A stretch of 64,000 bases of DNA from Streptomyces daqingensis (GTDB lineage: Bacteria > Actinomycetota > Actinomycetes > Streptomycetales > Streptomycetaceae): assembly GCF_014645895.1 (NCBI RefSeq), contig NZ_BMMP01000025.1, forward strand, positions 1 to 64,000. The letters run 5' to 3'. Below, in pieces: positions 1 to 8,531 of the stretch; positions within the stretch are counted from its first letter, which is position 1; each line of letters begins with the position of its first letter. The translations under genes were made by a program, and so were the position numbers. The notes under the pieces are model-generated. The model saw only the letters and a list, made by a program, of their open reading frames with translations. It was not told where the DNA came from and made no database searches.

Positions 1-71
1 CTTGCACCCGCACGCACCAGACGACGCGAGCCCCGCCCTCCGGGCGAACGGCGCCATTTGTCAGACAGCCC

Positions 72-264
72 CTAGCGCGTGCGTTTGGATCTTCGTTGAT
101 CAGCCCGGGACGCCGGATGCGGTGCATCACAAGGCGGAGGGATCGTCCTCGTACTCGGGGTCCCCCATGCCGAAGGCCAGGGGGTACTCGGATGACTCCG
201 ACAACGCAGCAGATGGGCGTGCTGGGCGTCGCGAGCCCGCGAAGATCCAAACGACGTGCGCTAG
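72..264. repeat. Imperfect inverted repeat at the malic enzyme stop codon
   Basis: The left arm (72-95) and the right arm (240-264) are inverted copies. They share CTAGCGC and the 14-base block CGTTTGGATCTTCG, separated by 3 versus 4 unmatched bases. The right arm includes the malic enzyme stop codon (261-263). About 144 bp lie between the arms, with no convincing gene. The spacing is too long for a standard terminator. It could be a large 3'-UTR fold or a duplicated terminator fragment. Confidence 0.5.
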
Positions 265-1718
265 TCCCCCGCCGAGGCGGCCGCGGCCGTCGACGTGGCC
301 GGTGCCGCGGCCGTCGTCCCGGCGGCCCGCGCCGCGTCCCGTACGGCTCCTGCGACGGCGCCGGAGACCTTCTCGTTGAAGACGCTCGGAATGATGTAGT
401 TCGGGTTGAGCTCGTCCTCCAGCACGACGTCGGCGAGGGCGCGCGCGGCGGCCAGCATCATGTCGTCGTTGACCGTGCGGGACTGGGCGTCCAGCAGGCC
501 GCGGAAGACACCGGGGAAGACGAGAACGTTGTTGATCTGGTTCGGGAAGTCGGAGCGCCCCGTCGCGACCACCGCGGCCGTCTCCCGCGCCACGGCGGGA
601 TCGACCTCCGGATCGGGATTGGCGAGCGCGAAGACGATGGCGCCCTCTGCCATCCGTGCGACGTCCGGGCCGGCGAGCACGTTCGGCGCGGAGACGCCGA
701 TGAAGACGTCCGCACCGACGACGGCGTCCTTCAACGTGCCCGTCATGCCCTCGGGGTTGGTGTTGTCCGCGATCCACCTCAGCGGCGAGCCCTCGGCCTC
801 CCCCTGCAGATCGGTCCGCCCCTCGTGCACGACGCCGTGGATGTCGGCGACGACGGCGTGCTTGACGCCCGCCTCCAGCAGCAGCTTCAGGATGGCCGTT
901 CCGGCGGCGCCCGCGCCCGACATGACCACGCGGATGTCCTCGATCCGCTTGTCCACGACGCGCAGCGCGTTGTAGAGCGACGCGAGCACCACGATCGCCG
1001 TTCCGTGCTGGTCGTCGTGGAAGACGGGGATGTCGACGGCCTCGCGGAGCCGGGCCTCGATCTCGAAGCAGCGGGGCGCGGAGATGTCCTCGAGGTTGAT
1101 GCCGGCGAAGCCGGGGGCCAGGGCGCGGACGATCTCCACGATCGTGTCGGTGTCCTGCGTGTCCAGGCAGATCGGCCAGGCGTCGATGCCGGCGAAGCGC
1201 TTGAAGAGGGCCGCCTTGCCCTCCATCACGGGAAGGGCTGCCTGCGGGCCGATGTTCCCCAGGCCCAGCACCGCGGAACCGTCCGTGACGACGGCGACGC
1301 TGTTGCGCTTGATCGTCAATCGCCGGGCGTCCTCGGGGTTTTCGGCGATCTGCGTGCACACACGGGCGACGCCCGGGGTGTAGATCATGGAAAGGTCGTC
1401 GCGATTGCGAATGGGATGCTTCGACGACATCTCGATCTTGCCGCCCAGGTGCATCAGGAACGTACGGTCCGAGACCTTGCCCAGGGCGACGCCCTCGATC
1501 TCGCGCAGCTGGGCGACGATCTCGTCCGCGTGCGCGGTCGAGGAGGCCGCGATAGTGACGTCTATGCGCAGGCGCTCGTGGCCCGAGGCGGTGACGTCGA
1601 GGCCGGTGACCGAGCCGCCCGACGACTCCACGACCGTGGTGATCTGGCTGACCGCGGACCCCCCGGCGGGGACCTCCAACCGGACAGTCATCGAGTAGGA
1701 GACGCTTGGCGCCGTCAT
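261..1718 (-). CDS. NAD-type malic enzyme with N-terminal ACT domain
   Basis: This enzyme oxidatively decarboxylates malate to pyruvate, linking the TCA cycle to pyruvate and acetyl-CoA supply in the cytoplasm. The 485-residue protein has an ACT-like regulatory domain at about residues 8-80, a malic N-domain with the YTPGVA motif, and an NAD-binding domain. The conserved HDDQHGTA stretch is near residue 234 and the SGAGAAG dinucleotide loop near residue 266. I chose the ATG at 1718 because AGAGGGAA lies just upstream and the ACT domain begins directly after it. An upstream in-frame start at 1820 has no such support. The small, ACT-bearing architecture fits the bacterial NAD-dependent group and not the longer eukaryotic type. 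Cofactor preference (NAD rather than NADP) is inferred from family knowledge. It is divergent from the cold-shock gene. Confidence 0.93.
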   Translation of the reverse strand: MTAPSVSYSMTVRLEVPAGGSAVSQITTVVESSGGSVTGLDVTASGHERLRIDVTIAASSTAHADEIVAQLREIEGVALGKVSDRTFLMHLGGKIEMSSKHPIRNRDDLSMIYTPGVARVCTQIAENPEDARRLTIKRNSVAVVTDGSAVLGLGNIGPQAALPVMEGKAALFKRFAGIDAWPICLDTQDTDTIVEIVRALAPGFAGINLEDISAPRCFEIEARLREAVDIPVFHDDQHGTAIVVLASLYNALRVVDKRIEDIRVVMSGAGAAGTAILKLLLEAGVKHAVVADIHGVVHEGRTDLQGEAEGSPLRWIADNTNPEGMTGTLKDAVVGADVFIGVSAPNVLAGPDVARMAEGAIVFALANPDPEVDPAVARETAAVVATGRSDFPNQINNVLVFPGVFRGLLDAQSRTVNDDMMLAAARALADVVLEDELNPNYIIPSVFNEKVSGAVAGAVRDAARAAGTTAAAPATSTAAAASAGD

Positions 1719-1967
1719 TGCCGACTTCCCTCTGCTTTCGCTTGTCCCGAGTACCGCGCACGACCCGCGGCGCCGAAGTATCGGCTCCCAGGGGCGGGGC
1801 ACGTCAACAGATCGTCCCACCTACCCCCCGGTACGCGTTAACGCCGATGGAGTCGGCCGCCGGAGGGCGGAAAGAGCTTTCCACAGTACGAGACGGCCGC
1901 AAAGGGCCGTCTACCGGCCCCGTTCTCCACCCCCGGCGCGAAAATCTGTGTCTACGCCCCAAATCAC

Positions 1968-1995
1968 TTCAAAGCGCCCCATCTCATCCTAGGAT
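1968..1995 (+). promoter_or_regulatory. Candidate vegetative promoter of the cold-shock gene
   Basis: TTCAAA (1968-1973) and TAGGAT (1990-1995) are separated by 16 bp, close to the -35/-10 pattern of HrdB-type promoters. The predicted start lies near 2002, leaving a leader of about 30 nt with GGGAGACCAGGA before the ATG at 2034. The rest of the 315-bp divergent gap (1719-2033) shows no gene. Confidence 0.5.
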
Positions 1996-2033
1996 CACCC
2001 CGCAAACGCCATATGCATACAGGGAGACCAGGA

Positions 2034-2240
2034 ATGGCTCAGGGCACCGTCAAGTGGTTCAACGCCGAGAAGGGCTACGGCTTCATCGCCCAGGAGGACG
2101 GCGGACCGGACGTCTTCGTCCACTACAGCTCGATCCACGGGGAGGGCTACCGCAGTCTGCAGGACACCCAGCGCGTCGAGTTCGAGATCGCGCAAGGCCG
2201 CAAGGGCCCGCAAGCGGAAGGGGTCCGCATCATCGGCTGA
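2034..2240 (+). CDS. Cold-shock domain protein (CspA family)
   Basis: This is a small single-stranded nucleic-acid-binding OB-fold protein that acts as an RNA chaperone in the cytoplasm. Its 68 residues match the usual CspA length. The RNP1 motif KGYGFI and the RNP2 motif DVFVHY are intact, and the N-terminus MAQGTVKWF is typical. I chose the ATG at 2034 over the one at 2013 because the family begins here and GGGAGACCAGGA precedes it. The C-terminus (GRKGPQAEGVRIIG) is slightly unusual for Streptomyces Csps but keeps the family pattern. It is monocistronic and convergent with the helicase gene. A promoter candidate lies upstream. Whether it is cold-induced cannot be told from sequence. Confidence 0.95.
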   Translation: MAQGTVKWFNAEKGYGFIAQEDGGPDVFVHYSSIHGEGYRSLQDTQRVEFEIAQGRKGPQAEGVRIIG

Positions 2241-2348
2241 ACGCCGGGACGCGAACCCCTGCGCGGAACCTCGAAGAGTCTCGGAGAGAACCGCGTTGCT
2301 CGTGAAGACTTAGTGACACCGACCCGCCAGCTCGCCTCGCGGCAAGTG

Positions 2349-2363
2349 GTCGCTCGTAGCGAC
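2349..2363. terminator. Weak hairpin between convergent csp and helicase genes
   Basis: GTCGCT-CGT-AGCGAC forms a 6-bp stem with a 3-nt loop about 110 bp past the csp stop. A second GGGCCCG/CGGGCC pairing follows near 2370-2395. The two together could end transcripts from both sides, but neither is strong. Confidence 0.3.
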
Positions 2364-2458
2364 AATGGTTGGGCCCGGGGGCATGGATCGGGCCGGTGCC
2401 ACATCCAAGGTAACAAACAGCCCCAGGAAGCGATTCCCCTCCCAGTCGGCCGGTCAGG

Positions 2459-4939
2459 TCAGTCCCTGAGCAGATGCGGGACATCCCCGGCATCCGGCAG
2501 GTCCCCCTCAGCCGACAGCACCGTCAACCGCTGCGTCGCCCGCGTCAGGGCCACGTACAGCACCCTCAGTCCCGCCGGCGACGCCTCCTCCAGCGCGTCG
2601 TCCAAGGAAGCGCCCTCACCGGCGGATTCGCCGCCGGTGGGGGGCTCCCCGGCGATCTGGGCGGGAGCGACGACCACTGTCGCGTCGTACTCCAGGCCCT
2701 TCGCCTCCAGGCTCCCCAGCGGCACGACGCGGCCGCCCAGGCCGGCGAGCCACTCCCGTGCCTCCTCGCGGCGGCGCATGGGGACCACCACGCCCACCGT
2801 GCCGTCCACCTCCTCCAGCGCCCGTTCCGCCTCCGCGCGCACCGCCGCGCCCAAGTCACCCCGCGCGACGGCGAAGCGGGGGCGCAGCCCCGTCGAGCGC
2901 ACCGCCTTCGGCGGCACCACGCCGGGCATCGCCCTTGCCAGAACGCGGTCGGCGAGCTCCGCGATCTCCGCGGGATTGCGGTAGTTGACGGTCAGTTCGA
3001 AACGGCGGCGGGGGCGGCTGCCCAGGGCCTCGGCGCGTGCCTCGGCCGCTTCCTCCGGGGCGGGCCACGAGCTCTGCGCCGGATCGCCGACGACCGTCCA
3101 GGTGGCGTGCCGGCCGCGGCGCCCGACCATCCGCCACTGCATGGGCGTCAGATCCTGCGCCTCGTCGACGATGACGTGCGCGTAGTCCGTGCGCTCCTCC
3201 GCCAGCCGTTCGGCCCGTCCCCGACGGGCCGTCTCGCGGTCGGCCGCGGTGGTCAGCTCCTCCAGTCCGGTCAGCTGGTCCAGCGGGTCTCCGAGCGAGG
3301 GGTCCGCGGCGCGGCGGGGCTTCGCGAGGGTGCCGAGCTGTACGCGCAGCTCGTCCAGCAGCGCGACGTCGTGCACGGAGAGCGGGCCCTCGCCGCCGGG
3401 GCCGAGCCTGCTCAGGGACCGTGCGATCGCCCGCACCTCGCCGGGTGTGAGCAACTGCCCGCGGCGGGACCGTCCGCGACGGCTCCTCCCGGACCGGTCC
3501 GGCCCGCCCGCGGCGCCCCTGCCGCGGGCGGCTCCCGCGAAGACCGACAGCCGGTCCTCGTCGGCGAGCGACGCCAGTACCTGGCGCGGGGTCAGCTCCG
3601 GCCACCACGCGTCGAGGAAGTCGGTGAAGGCGTCCTCCGCGGAGACGTCCTCGTCGAAGCCCTCCCGGGCCTCGGCCGCCAGTTCCGGGTCGGTGTAGTG
3701 GCGCAGGGCGCCGGACTTCTCCCACAGGGCGTCGAGGAGGAACTTGCGGGCGCGCGGGCGCATGAGGTTGACGGGCGCCGTGCCTCCGAGCACCTGCTGC
3801 CGGATGTGGCGCAGCTCCTCGCCGTCGAGTTCGACGCGGTTGCGGAAGGCGACGACGCGCAGCCGCTGCGGCACCTCCCCCGCCTCCAGCCCGCCGCGCG
3901 CCGCCCGGTGCAGCACCTTGACCATCCGGCCCGACCCCTTGACGCGGGCGACGCCCTGCTCGTCGTACGTGCCGGCCTCGGCGCCCTCCACCAGGGAGCC
4001 CAGGGCGCGGATCGCGACCTGGCCCTCCTCTCCCAGCGACGGCAGCACGCCCTCCGTGTAGGACACCAGCAGGGGCGTCGGGCTGACGATGAGGATGCCG
4101 CCCGCGTATCTGCGCCTGTCCTGGTAGAGCAGGTATGCGGCGCGGTGCAGCGCCACCGCCGTCTTGCCGGTGCCGGGGCCGCCCTCGACCTCCGTGACCG
4201 ACGCGGCGGGCGCGCGGATGACGAGGTCCTGCTCGGCCTGGATCGAGGAGACGATGTCGCGCATCGTGTGGCTGCGGGCCTGGCCGAGCGCCGCCATCAG
4301 GGCGCCGTCCCCGATGACGGGCAGCTCCTCGCCGTCGAGCCGTGCGGTGATCTGCGGACGCAGCAGGTCGTCCTCGACTCCGAGGACCCTGCGGCCCTTG
4401 CTGCGGATCACCCGACGCCGCACGACGCGCCCCGGCGCGACGGGTGTCGCGCGGTAGAAGGGTGCGGCGGCCGGTGCGCGCCAGTCGATGACGAGCGGGG
4501 AGTAGCCGGCGTCCAGCACGCCGATGCGGCCGATGTGCAGCGTCTCGGCGATGTCCGCGGTGCCGTCGGGGCGGACGGCGCCTTCGGCGGGTTCGGAGGA
4601 GATGTACGCGCCGTCGGGGCCGCGCTCGGCGTCCGCGCCCTCGAGGAGGTCGATGCGCCCGAAGAGGAAGTCCTCGAACTCGCTGTTGAGGCGGTTCAGA
4701 TGGACACCGGCGCGGAAGACCTGCGCGTCCCGCTCCGCGAGCGCTCCGGGAGTGCCCACCTGCGCCCGCTTGGACGCGTCGTCCATGAGGAACTCGGCCT
4801 CGTGGATCTTCTCCTCGAGCCTGCGGTAGACGCCGTCCAGGTGCGCCTGCTCCCTGCGGATCTCCCGCTCACGGGCACTGTCGTGCTGCGCAGCCAACGC
4901 CGCGGCCCCCTTCTGCTCGTCAAGGCCCCCTGCCTGCAC
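2459..4939 (-). CDS. HelD-like UvrD/Rep-type helicase, RNA polymerase recycling
   Basis: This is a superfamily 1 ATPase. Motifs read: Walker A GGPGTGKT near residue 250, a preceding coiled-coil-like N-terminal segment (RREQAHLDGVYRRLEEKI), motif II VDEAQDLTPMQW near 590, GDPAQSSW, and motif VI YVALTRATQRL near the C-terminus. The order and the N-terminal helical arm fit HelD. In Actinobacteria, HelD releases stalled RNA polymerase from nucleic acid, and some homologues (HelR) displace rifamycins. Which subtype this is cannot be judged here. The start is uncertain. The GTG at 4939 is the best in-frame candidate just before the helical arm, but it lacks a clear Shine-Dalgarno, and an upstream ATG at 5137 would run into the neighbouring gene. 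I looked for a rifamycin-associated element upstream and did not see a convincing one. Confidence 0.85.
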   Translation of the reverse strand: MQAGGLDEQKGAAALAAQHDSAREREIRREQAHLDGVYRRLEEKIHEAEFLMDDASKRAQVGTPGALAERDAQVFRAGVHLNRLNSEFEDFLFGRIDLLEGADAERGPDGAYISSEPAEGAVRPDGTADIAETLHIGRIGVLDAGYSPLVIDWRAPAAAPFYRATPVAPGRVVRRRVIRSKGRRVLGVEDDLLRPQITARLDGEELPVIGDGALMAALGQARSHTMRDIVSSIQAEQDLVIRAPAASVTEVEGGPGTGKTAVALHRAAYLLYQDRRRYAGGILIVSPTPLLVSYTEGVLPSLGEEGQVAIRALGSLVEGAEAGTYDEQGVARVKGSGRMVKVLHRAARGGLEAGEVPQRLRVVAFRNRVELDGEELRHIRQQVLGGTAPVNLMRPRARKFLLDALWEKSGALRHYTDPELAAEAREGFDEDVSAEDAFTDFLDAWWPELTPRQVLASLADEDRLSVFAGAARGRGAAGGPDRSGRSRRGRSRRGQLLTPGEVRAIARSLSRLGPGGEGPLSVHDVALLDELRVQLGTLAKPRRAADPSLGDPLDQLTGLEELTTAADRETARRGRAERLAEERTDYAHVIVDEAQDLTPMQWRMVGRRGRHATWTVVGDPAQSSWPAPEEAAEARAEALGSRPRRRFELTVNYRNPAEIAELADRVLARAMPGVVPPKAVRSTGLRPRFAVARGDLGAAVRAEAERALEEVDGTVGVVVPMRRREEAREWLAGLGGRVVPLGSLEAKGLEYDATVVVAPAQIAGEPPTGGESAGEGASLDDALEEASPAGLRVLYVALTRATQRLTVLSAEGDLPDAGDVPHLLRD

Positions 4940-5104
4940 AGGGCAGCCGTCAACCGTACGCGACCCGCGGCCTGCGGCGCACTCGCCGCGACCCCCGCGC
5001 GCCCGCGGATCCGGCCGGGGCGCACGCCGGAGGAGTAACGACCCGGAAGCGGGGCAGGCACTGCCTGCTGACGACAGCGGAGCCGGGAAGGCGGAGGACG
5101 GCCA

Positions 5105-5536
5105 ATGACATCGCCCCAGAGCTGGGACCAGGCGCACTACGGGTCGGCAGGCCCGGGAGGCCCCTACGGGACGGGAGGTCAGCAGGGACCGCCGCGCAAC
5201 GGCATGGGCGTCGCCGCCCTCACGCTGGGGCTGATCGGCGCCGTGCTGTTCTGGACGCTGATCGGCGGCATCGTGCTGGGGCTGCTGGCACTGATCTTCG
5301 GCATCGTCGGATACCGCCGGGGCAAGCGGGGAGAGGCGACCAACGGCACCCTCGCGATGGTCGGCGCGGTCATCGGCGGTCTCGCCCTGGTCGGGTCGAC
5401 GATCGTGCTCGCGCTGGTCGCCTCCGTGGTCAGCTCCGGCGACTACGGCGAGCTCGAGGACTGCTTGAACAGGGCCGGCACGCAGAGCGAACAGCAGCAG
5501 TGCGAGGACGACTTCGTGGACAGCCTCGTCGGCTGA
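5105..5536 (+). CDS. DUF4190 small membrane protein
   Basis: The 143-residue protein begins with a Pro/Gly/Gln-rich cytoplasmic tail (about residues 1-34). It then has two hydrophobic helices (about 35-65 and 82-108) flanking a basic hairpin YRRGKRGEA, and ends in an acidic segment with two cysteines (ELEDCLNRAG and QCEDD). The helix-RRGKRGE-helix pattern is the DUF4190 signature, common in Streptomyces and of unknown function. The acidic Cys-containing tail is probably extracytoplasmic and could form a disulfide. The gene is divergent from the helicase, with 165 bp between them. The ATG is preceded by GGAGGACGGCCA. Confidence 0.85.
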   Translation: MTSPQSWDQAHYGSAGPGGPYGTGGQQGPPRNGMGVAALTLGLIGAVLFWTLIGGIVLGLLALIFGIVGYRRGKRGEATNGTLAMVGAVIGGLALVGSTIVLALVASVVSSGDYGELEDCLNRAGTQSEQQQCEDDFVDSLVG

Positions 5537-5624
5537 CCGGCGGCGCCGAACGGTGGGCTGCCCCTGACGGGAGCCGCAGCCGCGGCGGGCCGGCTGAGCG
5601 GCCGGTCGCGGTCGCCTCCGCGTC

Positions 5625-6881
5625 TCACTCCGCTCCGGACGTTCCTCCCGCGTCGTACTTGCTCCCCTGCGGGGCGGGGTCGAGGGAGAGCCGGTACCCC
5701 CGCTTGACGACCGTCTGGATCAGCTTCGGGACGCCGAGGGCCGCGCGCAGCCGCGCCATCGCCGTCTCGACGGCGTGTTCGTCGCGTCCGTCGCCCGGGA
5801 GGGCGCGCAGCAGATCCGCGCGGGAGACGACCCGGCCCGGGCGACGCGCGAGGGCCCTCAGGAGGGCCATGCCGGCCGGGCTGACGCCGCGCAGCCCGCC
5901 GTCGACGACGGCCGCGCGGCCCCGGACCTCCAGCCGGTGACCCGCGACGGGCAACGTCCGTGTCCGCTGCGGGAGTTCGGCGCAGAGCACCTGCACGAGA
6001 GGGCCGAGACGGAACCTCTCCGGCTGCACGGTCGGGACGTCGTGCCCCTCCAGGGGGAGGGCCGTGACGGGGCCGACGCACGCGACCAGGAGGTCCTGCC
6101 GCATGGTGTGCAGCAACTCCCGCCCGAGGCCGCGGTGTTCGGCACGGCTGAGCAGCGACGCCGCGGCGGGGGCGCTGGTGAAGGTCAGAGCGTCCAGCCC
6201 GCCGGCGAGCGTCACGTCGATCAGCCGGTCCAGGGGCGCGACGTCCTCCGGCGGCATCCACCGGTAGACCGGTACTCCCACGACCTCGGCGCCCGCCTGG
6301 CGCAGCGACTCGATGAACCCGGGGAGCGGTTCGCCGTGGAGTTGCAGTGCGATGCGGCGGCCGTCGACGCCCTGCTCCAGGAGGCGGTCGAGCACCTCTG
6401 CCATCGACTCCGACGCGGGCGACCAGCTCTCCTTCAGCCCGGCGGCCCGTACGGCGCCGCGCACCTTGGGACCGCGGGCCAGGACCTCCACCTCACTGAG
6501 GCGTTCGCGCAGGTCGCTGCCGTGGCCCCAGCCCTCGGCGGCCTCGATCCAGCCGCGGAAGCCGATGGCCGTCGTGGCGATCACGGTGTCCGGCGGCTGC
6601 TGGATCAGGGCCCTGGTGGCATCGAGGAGTTCGGTGTCGTCGGCGAGCGGGACGATGCGGAGTGCCGGCGCGTGCAGCACCTGCGCGCCGCGGCGTTCGA
6701 GAAGGGCGCCCAGCTCCTCGGCACGGCGAGCGGCCGTGACGCCGACCGTGAAGCCGGCCAGCGGTTCGACGGGCTGTGCCCGGCGGCGCCGCGCTCCGGC
6801 GCGCTCCGCCGGCGCTTCTTCCGCCTGCGGCGCCTCCGCCTGCGGTTCTTCCGCCTGCCCCCTCCGGTTCGCCTGCTCCAT
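5625..6881 (-). CDS. nnaR: Uroporphyrinogen-III synthase-like transcriptional regulator (NnaR type)
   Basis: The 418-residue protein couples a HemD-like domain (about residues 35-300) to a C-terminal OmpR-type winged helix (about 320-405, ending VVKRGYRL). That architecture is the NnaR family, which is needed for nitrate and nitrite use in Streptomyces and mycobacteria and is reported to work with GlnR. Its position downstream of narK on the same strand supports the call. I chose the ATG at 6881 because GAGAGGG lies 4-5 nt upstream. The ATG at 6908 has no ribosome site. The Arg/Ala-rich N-terminal ~30 residues, with Ala-Glu repeats, look disordered. Whether the HemD half keeps enzyme activity cannot be told from the sequence alone. 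Confidence 0.85.
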   Translation of the reverse strand: MEQANRRGQAEEPQAEAPQAEEAPAERAGARRRRAQPVEPLAGFTVGVTAARRAEELGALLERRGAQVLHAPALRIVPLADDTELLDATRALIQQPPDTVIATTAIGFRGWIEAAEGWGHGSDLRERLSEVEVLARGPKVRGAVRAAGLKESWSPASESMAEVLDRLLEQGVDGRRIALQLHGEPLPGFIESLRQAGAEVVGVPVYRWMPPEDVAPLDRLIDVTLAGGLDALTFTSAPAAASLLSRAEHRGLGRELLHTMRQDLLVACVGPVTALPLEGHDVPTVQPERFRLGPLVQVLCAELPQRTRTLPVAGHRLEVRGRAAVVDGGLRGVSPAGMALLRALARRPGRVVSRADLLRALPGDGRDEHAVETAMARLRAALGVPKLIQTVVKRGYRLSLDPAPQGSKYDAGGTSGAE

Positions 6882-7005
6882 CGGCCCTCTCGCTCCGCCC
6901 GCGCTCATTCGAGGAGCCGAGCCTGCCAGCAGCGGGTGACGGGCCCGGTTCCCGGGGGTTTCCCCGGTGTTACGCCGTAGGGCCGGCGGCGCGCGGCGCC
7001 TCGGC

Positions 7006-8430
7006 TCACACCCCGGCGTGCGCCGAGGGCCTGTCCGCGCTCTGTGCCTCCCGGGAGGGTTCCGTCCCGCCCGGACGCGGCGCGGGCGACGCCGCGCCCC
7101 TCAGATACACGGCCCATGTCACCGCGCAGCACAACCCGTAGAAGGCCAGGAAGGTGAGGTACGCCGCCGTCCCTGACCCCACCGTCTCAAACGACTGCCG
7201 GAAGGCGACGTTGACTCCGAGGCCGCCGAGGGCTCCCACCGCACCGATCAGGCCCATCGACGCACCCGAGAGCCGCCGGGCGGACGCGGCGGCGGCCTCT
7301 CCGCGCAGGCCGCTCGCCTCTGCCCTGCGCTGGAAGACGGCGGGGATCATCCTGTACGTCGAGCCGTTGCCGACCCCGCTCAGCAGGAACAGCGCGATGA
7401 AGCCCGACACGAAGAGCGGCAGGGACTCGCCGCGTGAGGCCGCGACCACCAGCAGCGTCGCGCCGCCCATCGCCGCGAACGTCCACAGGGTGATGCGCGC
7501 CCCGCCGTACACGTCGGCCAGCCGTCCGCCCACCGGCCGGACGAGCGAGCCCAGCAGCGGGCCGAGGAAGGTGAGAGAGGCGGCCTCCAGGGGTGTGCGG
7601 GCGAACTGCGTCTGGAGGACCAGTCCGAAGGCGAAGCCGAACCCGATGAAGGAGCCGAAGGTGCCGACGTAGAGCAGCGACATGATCCAGGTGTGCGGGT
7701 CCCGCGCGGCCGCTCCCGCCGCACCGGTGTCGTTCCGTACGGGGGCCAGGTTGTCCATCCAGCGGGCCGAGCAGACCGCGGCGAGCACGACGAGCGGGAT
7801 GTAGAGACCCAGCAGCACGCGCGGATGCCCGGCTCCGGCAGTGCCGATGACCGCGAGGCCGGCCAGCTGCACCACCGGGACGCCGATGTTGCCGCCGCCG
7901 GCGTTCACACCGAGGGCCCAGCCTTTGCGGCTCAGCGGGAAGAAGGAGTTGACGTTGGTCATGGACGAGGCGAAGTTGCCGCCTCCGAGGCCGGTGCAGA
8001 GCGCCACCGCCATGAACGTCGCGTAGGACGTTCCCGGCTCCATGACCACCCATGCCGCGACGGTCGGCACGAGAAGCACCGCGGCGCTGACGACCGTCCA
8101 GTTGCGGCCGCCGAAGCGGGCGACGGCGAAGGTGTACGGCACGCGTGCGACGGCGCCGGTCAGCGTCGCCGCCGAGATCAGCAGGAACTTGCCGGCCGGG
8201 TCGACGCCGTACTCCGGACCCATGAAGAGGACCAGGACCGGCCACAGCGTCCACACCGAGAATCCGACGTGCTCGGAGAAGACGGAGAGCAGGAGGTTGC
8301 GGTGCGCGATGCGCGCTCCGCGCTCCCTCCAGAACGTCTCGTCCTCCGGCTCCCACCTGTCGATCCAGCGTCGTCCTCGGCGCGCGCGTCCTCCTCGGCT
8401 TTCGCCGCTCTCGGCGGACGGAGCAGTCAT
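7006..8430 (-). CDS. narK: Nitrate/nitrite MFS transporter (NarK family)
   Basis: The 474-residue protein has about 12 membrane helices. It carries the NarK signatures: FASSMTNVNSFFPLSRKG followed by GVNAGGGNIG in the first half, and the weaker GVGNGSTYRMIP region in the second half. These Gly-rich 'nitrate signature' helices line the anion path in the family. The N-terminal RWEPEDETFW is also typical of actinobacterial NarK. The ATG at 8430 has GGAG 5 nt upstream. It lies 124 bp upstream of nnaR, so the two may be co-transcribed. A GlnR-like half-site sits about 60 bp upstream of the start. Import versus export direction is not decided by sequence. Confidence 0.93.
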   Translation of the reverse strand: MTAPSAESGESRGGRARRGRRWIDRWEPEDETFWRERGARIAHRNLLLSVFSEHVGFSVWTLWPVLVLFMGPEYGVDPAGKFLLISAATLTGAVARVPYTFAVARFGGRNWTVVSAAVLLVPTVAAWVVMEPGTSYATFMAVALCTGLGGGNFASSMTNVNSFFPLSRKGWALGVNAGGGNIGVPVVQLAGLAVIGTAGAGHPRVLLGLYIPLVVLAAVCSARWMDNLAPVRNDTGAAGAAARDPHTWIMSLLYVGTFGSFIGFGFAFGLVLQTQFARTPLEAASLTFLGPLLGSLVRPVGGRLADVYGGARITLWTFAAMGGATLLVVAASRGESLPLFVSGFIALFLLSGVGNGSTYRMIPAVFQRRAEASGLRGEAAAASARRLSGASMGLIGAVGALGGLGVNVAFRQSFETVGSGTAAYLTFLAFYGLCCAVTWAVYLRGAASPAPRPGGTEPSREAQSADRPSAHAGV

Positions 8431-8487
8431 GGCGTCTCCACGGTTCGGGTGTCACGGGCGGGTGCCACCTGAAGGTAGGGACGCCGG

Positions 8488-8503
8488 GTTTCAACGCTGT
8501 GGC
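8488..8503 (-). promoter_or_regulatory. GlnR-like half-box upstream of narK
   Basis: On the minus strand the site reads GCCAC, six bases, GAAAC. It resembles one a/b pair of the GlnR consensus gTnAC-n6-GaAAC, with one mismatch. No good second pair is visible on either side. The location before a nitrate transporter makes it worth testing, but a single degenerate pair can occur by chance. Confidence 0.3.
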
Positions 8504-8531
8504 GCGAGGTGTCCTCCGCGAAACTCTCCGC

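Noticed and set aside
2..379. Open frame of 125 codons at the left edge
   Set aside because: It is proline/arginine-rich without motifs, and overlaps the malic enzyme end on the other strand.
96..1841. Long open frames antisense to the malic enzyme
   Set aside because: High-GC third-position bias makes antisense frames open. They encode Arg/Gly/Asp-rich low-complexity sequence without family motifs.
4920..4960. Rifamycin-associated element before the HelD-like gene
   Set aside because: CTGCC/GGCAG palindromic bases exist, but I could not align them to a RAE inverted repeat with confidence.
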